From Willaertia magna (taxonomy: Eukaryota; Heterolobosea; Eutetramitea; Acrasida; Naegleriidae), in NCBI GenBank assembly GCA_902984215.1, contig CADWAF010000708.1, positions 1 through 15,496 of the forward strand: a stretch of 15,496 nt of DNA, given 5' to 3'. Every line of letters begins with the position of its first letter. Within the stretch, counting starts at the first letter, position 1. This document shows positions 10,440 through 15,496 of this stretch, piece by piece. Below the pieces are notes generated by a model, which searched no databases, was not told the DNA's origin, and was given only the letters and a program-made list of their open reading frames with translations. The translations under genes were made by a program, and so were the position numbers.

Positions 10440-10947
10440 TATTCTTTATAATAAATAAAATATTCTTTTTTTTTAAGCTTTAAATAATAATAGTTTAGTA
10501 ATTTTTTAAAATATATTATCATATACTTGATTTTGTATTAAAAATTTTAATATTAAACCATTTTCTGATTTTTTCATAACTTAAACCGCTTTTAAATTAA
10601 TATAATATTAATAAAAATCATATTTTCATATAATAACGCATATTTCATTTTTTTAACATTTCTATCTAATCATTATTTAATCATATCTATCATAACATCT
10701 ATTATTTTTTACGTTGTTTCTGTAATTTTTTTAAAATCTTTATAATAAAAAAATAAAATATTTATTATTTTATTATTGTAATTAAATATAATAAATTGAA
10801 TAGATTTAAAAGTCATTAATATATTCAAAATATATTCCTATAATTTTTTTAAAATCTTTAATTTTTTTTATCTAATTCTTTTTTGATTATAATATAATAA
10901 ATAGAATTTTCTTTTTTTAAATGTTACTAAGAAGGTATTGATTATTA

Positions 10948-11001
10948 TTATTAATTAATTTAATTGTTTATTTTAATTATTATTTATTAATTAATTTAAT
11001 T
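10948..11001. repeat. 18-bp direct repeat pair
   Basis: TTATTAATTAATTTAATT occurs at 10948-10965 and 10984-11001, separated by 18 bp. It may mark a local duplication; in DNA this AT-rich it is only slightly beyond chance. Confidence 0.5.
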
Positions 11002-11774
11002 ATCAAAAAAAAATATTTATAAAAATAATTAATATACTTTATTAAAACATTTTTTCATTAATTATCATTATTTTGCAATCATTTTATTATTATTTTACTT
11101 AATTTTCTATTATTTATGCCATTTTTATTAAAACTAATTATTTAATTTAAAAAAATAATAAAAGTTAAAACTATATAAAAAAAATTAAAAGCTAAGCTTT
11201 ATAGAATAAAAATAAAAATAATAAATATTGTTATATTATTATAATTAAATTTATATCTAACAAAAATTCAGTTGTTTAATATAATATTAATAAATTTACT
11301 ATATAATATTAAAAAAACTTTACAATTTTTTAAACAAAATATTTAATTTATAAACAAAAGTTAGATTAATTTTTTTTTAAAGTATAGCTTTAAATTAAAT
11401 TTTTATAAATCAATATTTTATTTTATTAAGACTAAAATATATAAAATTTATAATTTTAAAATAAATATTTTTTTTATAATATTAATTATTAAATACATTT
11501 CTATATTTATTTATGATGTAGTATTAAATTATTATAATTTATATTTACTATTTTAAGAATAAATTAAAAAAAGAATTAAATAAAATAGATAAAATTTTAT
11601 AATTAATTATTTATCATATATAATAAATTAATAATCAATAAAAAAGTATCTAAATTATTATTTTTATTTATTTATTTTTCTTTTTTCTTTATTATTTTAT
11701 TTCATTATTCTATATAATTTATTATCTTATACTATTAATTTACTTTTATTTTTTACTTTATTGTTAAATAAAAA

Positions 11775-11810
11775 ATTAAAATATTTTAAATTAAAATATT
11801 TTAAATTAAA
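11775..11810. repeat. Tandem 15-bp palindromic unit, 2.4 copies
   Basis: ATTAAAATATTTTAA is repeated twice without change at 11775-11804 and begins a third time. The inner 14 bases are self-complementary, so each unit can fold on itself. Confidence 0.7.
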
Positions 11811-12046
11811 TTTAATAGTTTTTTTTTAATTTTTTTTACACATATTTTTTATAACTACTCATTTAAATATTTTTATTTTTATTTTTTTAAATATTTGTCA
11901 TTTTATATAAAAACTTATTTTAATAGATAATATTATATTTATATTATAAAAATTATATAAAAACTTAAACTGTTTTAACTGTATTAAAAATTTTAATTGT
12001 TTAATGTCAACTTTTTATATTCTAAATAATAACTATTATAATCATA

Positions 12047-12772
12047 TCATTGACCTACTATTGATTTTTTTATTTTAGTTATTGTATTATTTATAATATT
12101 AATTATGTTAAAATATAATTTATTTGTTTGACAATTATTATTAAATTTATTTTCAATAAAATATAAAAAATAAATGCTAAAATAAATATTTAAATAAAAA
12201 AAATAAACAAGTTCATCAGTAAATAAATTATTTAATAATAAAAAAAGTAAATTATTTATATTATTAAAACAATCATCAAATAAATCTTCTTCTTCAGTAA
12301 ATAAATTATTTAAATTTAATATAAATAAAAATAATTCTAAATTTTTATTAATTTTTAAATTAGTAATTTTGTAAAGTAAAATATTTAAAATAAAAGTATA
12401 ATTTTGACAATCTTGTAAAAATGTAAAATAAGATTGTTGTAAATTAAAATAAATTAAAAGTAAATTATTTAAAATATTTAAATCAAATAAATCTTTTTAT
12501 AAATTAAATATTTTGTCTTTATATATTAAATTTAATAAATTATTAAATTCAGACTTTAATTTTTATTTTTTAAAATTTCTATTTTTATTATTAATTTTAA
12601 ATTTATTTAAATAAAAATATATACCATCTAAATTTTTAAACATATTATTATTTAAAATCTCTAATAACATTTTTTTATCTTTTTTATATAAAAGATATAA
12701 TAAAAAAGATAATTTTACTTTATTTAAATTATAAATTCTTTTACAATTAATTAAATTATTAAATTCAGTTAT
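12047..12772 (-). pseudogene. Long coding relic (about 240 codons, two internal stops)
   Basis: This is the strongest coding trace in the block. One frame holds from 12772 to TGA 12049-12047 with only two interruptions, TAA 12565-12563 and TAA 12499-12497. The last part, 12496-12050, is 149 codons without a stop, whereas at about 90% A+T a stop is expected every nine or ten codons. It has no ATG, TTG, GTG or CTG codon in that run, so an ORF finder that requires a start codon misses it. Readable parts are KRIYNLNKVKLSFLLYLLYK, LEILNNNMFKNLDGIYFYL, LFTEEEDLFDDCFNNINNLL and FTDELVYFFYLNIYFSIYF. Nearly all third positions are A or T, while G and C remain where Asp, Glu, Cys, Gln and Thr need them. 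The helical Leu/Asn-rich pattern could be a solenoid protein, but the family is unknown. Confidence 0.5.
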
Positions 12773-13007
12773 TTAGTAGTTTTATAATGATTATATATAA
12801 AATTATATATAGTTTTCTCTATTTTTATATAAAAATAAAACAGAAAAATCTTTAATAAAATATCTTTTAAAACAATTTAAAATAACTTTTTTTCAAAAAT
12901 TTTTTTTTTTTCAAAACACATTTCAGATATATTTAAATAAATTACAAATATTAATTATTATTTTAACTACAAAATTTTATAAAAAGCCTAAAAAAACATT
13001 AAAAAAG

Positions 13008-13069
13008 AGTATAAATTTATATAATTTTTATAATTCTAAAAATAAAATAAAAAAATATAAATTTATACT
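13008..13069. repeat. 15-bp inverted repeat; core shared with two other sites
   Basis: AGTATAAATTTATAT at 13008-13022 is exactly complementary to the bases at 13055-13069, with a 32-nt spacer. The 20-mer TATAAATTTATATAATTTTT starting at 13010 also occurs at 13348-13367 and 6081-6100. This could be a dispersed repeat end or a hairpin; chance is not excluded at this composition. Confidence 0.5.
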
Positions 13070-13524
13070 TTTTTATTCAACAATTATTATGAACAATTAT
13101 TATTTAATGTTATTTTTATAAATAAAAAATAAAAATTTTATTAATTTAATTTAAAAAAATAATATTTTTATTTGTTTTATAATTACAATTAAAGAAATAG
13201 TACTTTAAAATTTAAATAAATTAATTAACAAATAAATTAACAATAATTACAAATACTTTACAAACAAAATTAAGCAAAAAAATTAAATAAATATTGCAAA
13301 TATTTTATTTAAACAAAAATAATTCTTTTTAATAATAATAAAAAGAATATAAATTTATATAATTTTTTAAACAATTTTAATTTTTAATTTTTTTTAAAAA
13401 ATATTTTATATAAAAGTAATATTTTTTTTAAAAGTATAAATTATACAATTAATATAATTTATACAGATTTTATAAATTTTATAAAAAAATTCTTGTTTTT
13501 TTTCTTTAAAAAATTATAGAACTG

Positions 13525-13851
13525 TTAAGAGTTATTTATAAAATTATTTATTATTAAATTTTTATCATAATCAAATTTATTTAATTTTAAATTAATTTTA
13601 TTTATAATTTCATCTCTTATCTGACCACCTAAATTAGGTAATATTTTTTGATTTTTTAATTTAATTAAATATTTAATTCTCTTTTTATAATTATTTTTAA
13701 ATCTGTTTAATGATTTAATTGATTTAAAATTTAAAACTTTAAACTAATTACCTTTATGTCTACAATATTTATTAACTAATGTTCTACTATCTTTAGCAAT
13801 AAAATGTTTAGAATTATTAAATTTAGTTTTAATTATTTTTTTAAAAAAAAA
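13525..13851 (-). pseudogene. Coding relic with Cys/His-like segment, one internal TAG
   Basis: One frame is open for 108 codons from 13851 to TAA 13527-13525 except for TAG 13746-13744. It reads SKHFIAKDSRTLVNKYCRHK, then after the stop SIKSLNRFKNNYKKRIKYL, LPNLGGQIRDEIINKINLKL and FDYDKNLIINNFINNS. The basic segment with C and H resembles DNA-binding N-terminal regions of transposases, but too little is left for a family call. The preceding DNA (about 14180-13855) reads in a neighbouring frame as Asn/Lys/Gln-rich sequence such as NLKKLEIKNLFQQYLNEKN and LLKLLNNLKKDESKKKNNEN, so this may be the C-terminal part of a longer relic that starts near 14739, with frame changes at A-runs. Confidence 0.4.
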
Positions 13852-14310
13852 TTACAATAAAAATTAATACAAAAGATTTATTTAAATTTTAATTAATTTT
13901 CATTATTTTTTTTTTTGATTCATCTTTTTTTAAATTATTTAACAGTTTTAATAAAATTATATTTGTTAATTGTTGATTTTATTGATTTTATTATAATTTT
14001 TTTTATTGTATTTATTGTTGTTGTTGTATTATATTTATTATTGTTATGAATATTAATAGTTTAATATTTTTAATTTTATTTTTTTCATTTAAATATTGTT
14101 GAAATAAATTTTTAATTTCTAATTTTTTTAAATTTAATTTAAAATTCTATTAGTTTTTGTTATTTGTAATAGTAATTAAGATAATTGATTTGATTGAGTT
14201 GATTAAGTGAATAATAATAATATTATTTGTGACATTGTTGAAGATTAAGTGGTATTTAATAAATTTGATAATTCATTTTATTTAAATAATTTCAAAATAA
14301 TTATTTCTTC

Positions 14311-14739
14311 TTATATTATTGCAAATATTGTTGCAAATATTATTTGAAATATTATTATAAATATTATTGCAGATGTTGTTGTAGATATTGTTGTAAATAT
14401 TATTAATTTTATTGAGTTTTTTTGTATTAATGTTGTTTTTGATTTATATTTTAATTTTTTATTCATTTTGTTTTTTTTTTTATATTTTAAATGATTCTTT
14501 AATTATTTTTTATTTTTATTTAATTTTATAATTTTTAATTCAACCATTATTAAATTTTAATTACTATTATAAATATTATAAAATAATTGTAACATTTTAA
14601 AATCTTTTTTTGTAATTTTTAAATATTATTTATTATTATTATTTCTAATTTGTTTTTTAACTATTTATATTTCTTTTTCATCATTATTGTCATCTTCTAT
14701 TGCTGATATTAAAAATAATAAAAAAGTTCTTTTATTTGC
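14311..14739 (-). pseudogene. N-terminal part of a long AT-eroded relic, acidic then Asn/Lys-rich
   Basis: A frame of 143 codons from 14739 to TAA 14313-14311 contains four internal stops; about fifteen would be expected by chance. It reads ANKRTFLLFLISAIEDDNND, ITKKDFKMLQLFYNIYNS and LIMVELKIIKLNKNKK, then a 63-codon stop-free run with KNHLKYKKKNKMNKKLKYKS. Within the run it enters the 12-bp tandem repeat, which is also open in a neighbouring frame as repeated Asn-Asn units, so the original frame there is uncertain. It is co-oriented with the relics at 13525-13851 and 12047-12772 and may belong to the same decayed element. Confidence 0.38.
14316..14399 (-). repeat. 12-bp tandem repeat, seven units
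   Basis: Reading the minus strand from 14399, seven 12-base units follow the pattern TATTTRCAAYAA with scattered changes (first TATTTACAACAA, last TATTTGCAATAA). The three frames give I-Y-N-N units without stops, Y-L-Q-Q units in which some CAA are TAA, or I-F-T-T units without stops. It probably encoded a low-complexity repeat in the surrounding relic. Confidence 0.85.
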
Positions 14740-15202
14740 TTAAATATGAGTAATTTTATAAATTAATGAGTAAAAAAAAATTTTACTTTGATTTACCTTT
14801 AAATTCTTAATTATAAAACGCCTAATAAAAAAATTTAAAATATTCATAATCTTTGGGAATATTTTCAATTTTCAATTTTTATTTTCATAAAATAATTTAT
14901 TTCTAAAAAAATAATTTCAGTTTTTTTTAAACAAAGTAATAAAATAAAATTCTAATAAAATTAAAAAAACTAAATATTTTTGAAATTGTTAAATTAAACG
15001 ATAGATTTTTAGTTTTTTATTTGTTTTTAAAATTTAAAATGAAATAATTCTTTTAGAATAAAACTATTCTTTGTAAACATATCTATTTTTCAAAAATATT
15101 CTTTTCTGAAAAGAATGTTGTTGTTTTTAAAAATTAATTGTATTCAATTAAAATTCGTTCATCCCTCTAACTTTTTATAAAACAGGCTGGTCCAGTTAGT
15201 AT

Positions 15203-15349
15203 GTAGGTTGTATGATGTTTTATGTTTATGATATTCGTTTAAGATATAATAGATGGATTAGAAATGGAATTAAGAGGATGTGGAATTTTTGTAGCTATAT
15301 TTATTTGTACTTCTTAATTTATAGTAATTCACAGAACTTGTCAGTTTGA
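15203..15349 (+). pseudogene. FNT gene fragment (tail only)
   Basis: The FNT frame is preserved from VGCMMFYVYDIRLRYN to MWNFC, equivalent to about residues 340-369 of the channel gene. The 88-bp deletion then fuses it out of context to CSYIYLYFLIYSN, ending at TGA 15347-15349. There is no promoter, N-terminus or pore region, so it is non-functional. It is a passenger of the duplication that carries the neighbouring ATPase. Confidence 0.88.
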
Positions 15350-15494
15350 TAAAAATCAAGATAATAAGAACTATTTTCTTCAATTACTGCTTGAGGAATA
15401 ACCAAATACTCTTGATTATTACTATCTTCAGTTACAATTACTCCCTTATTCACTCCAAGAACATTATCAGTAAATTTAAATCTTCCCAACTCAA
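15319..15494 (-). CDS. Last exon of a second ATPase copy (partial, runs off the right edge)
   Basis: This copies the 3' exon of the ATPase gene at 1963-2156. The acceptor AG is retained at 15496-15495, the last two bases of the window, and the rest of the gene must lie to the right on the minus strand. The protein is identical to the first copy through FYQTDKFCEL. Then CAA CAA has become CTA TAA, so the copy ends at 15321-15319 and loses the last seven residues (QQIKKYK, with one Leu gained). One other difference before the stop (TAC to TAT) is silent. Whether the body of this copy is intact cannot be seen. Confidence 0.8.
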   Translation of the reverse strand, partial: ELGRFKFTDNVLGVNKGVIVTEDSNNQEYLVIPQAVIEENSSYYLDFYQTDKFCELL

Positions 15495-15496
15495 CT

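Larger units (their letters stand above)
4141..15201. other. 11-kb extremely AT-rich block, eroded gene/transposon relics
   Basis: Composition drops abruptly from gene-like values to roughly 5-12% GC per sampled line and recovers only at the right-edge duplication. I find no intact gene, no tRNA or rRNA, and no origin signature. Relics listed separately occupy about 5088-5396, 6653-7551, 9256-10440, 12047-12772 and 13525-14739. In 4141-5087, 5397-6600, 7560-9250, 10441-12046 and 12780-13500 I see only A/T homopolymer runs, short palindromes and simple repeats. From about 6480 to 7200 the plus strand is markedly pyrimidine-rich, matching Lys/Glu-rich relic reading on the minus strand. The block could be a transposon graveyard, a centromere- or heterochromatin-like segment, or ordinary spacer of a very AT-rich genome. 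Confidence 0.85.
15202..15496. repeat. Direct segmental copy of 1776-2158 with an 88-bp deletion
   Basis: Positions 15202-15293 match 1776-1867 with one mismatch, and 15294-15496 match 1956-2158 with four. The 88 bp at 1868-1955, holding the FNT tail and stop codon, are missing at a junction with one base of homology. Weaker similarity with small gaps may extend left to about 15185. The match runs to the window edge and so continues beyond. Orientation is the same as the first copy, about 13.4 kb away. Confidence 0.95.

Noticed and set aside
4141..15201. An alternative genetic code with TAA/TAG read as glutamine
   Set aside because: The relics could be read through that way, but the three ordinary genes contain no in-frame TAA or TAG in about 1,180 codons, use CAA/CAG for Gln, and end at TAA or TGA.
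4141..15201. Mitochondrial or plastid DNA insertion
   Set aside because: Composition alone would fit, but I see no rRNA, tRNA or recognisable organelle protein segment.
4141..15201. CRISPR array, phage or bacterial operon
   Set aside because: No regularly spaced direct repeats with unique spacers, no ribosome-binding-site-spaced genes, and introns are present in the flanking genes.
4141..15201. Currently active repeat-induced point mutation (RIP)
   Set aside because: The near-identical duplication at the edge shows only about five changes in mixed directions, not the dense C-to-T pattern expected of active RIP; older action is not excluded.

Overview
The window looks like nuclear DNA of an AT-rich unicellular eukaryote. 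Two genes carry short spliceosomal-type introns (43 and 56 nt, GTAAGT...TTTTTAG and GTGAGC...TTTTTAG). Stops TAA and TGA are both used, and no in-frame TAA or TAG occurs in about 1,180 codons of the three left-hand genes, so the standard code applies. I cannot fix the species. A formate/nitrite transporter next to extremely AT-rich non-genic DNA would suit an anaerobic or parasitic lineage, for example an anaerobic gut fungus, but that is a guess.

Left part (1-4140), ordinary composition (one ATPase line counted at 38% GC). It holds a small possibly longin-like protein (11-370, +), a formate/nitrite channel gene with one intron (717-1941, +), and a convergent gene for a P-loop ATPase with a DEFQ Walker B motif (4019-1963, -), whose last 64 residues lie in a second exon behind a 56-nt intron. 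The FNT and ATPase stop codons are only 21 bp apart. An overlapping ORF at 4140-3943 (-) begins like a signal peptide and may be a true first exon of the ATPase.

Middle (4141 to about 15201): 11 kb of roughly 90% A+T with no intact recognisable gene. It is not featureless. Several stretches on both strands read as protein over far longer runs than such a composition should allow, interrupted by a few stops and frame changes. The clearest are 12047-12772 (-), 13525-13851 (-), 14311-14739 (-), 9256-9861 (+) and 9910-10440. I read these as heavily AT-eroded relics of genes or transposons; none could be assigned to a family.

Right edge (15202-15496): a near-identical direct copy (about 5 mismatches in 295 bp, one 88-bp deletion) of the FNT-tail/ATPase-3'-exon junction at 1776-2158. 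It carries a truncated FNT tail and the last exon of a second ATPase copy that must continue beyond the window. The ATPase is therefore a recently duplicated gene, and the AT-rich block lies between the two copies.
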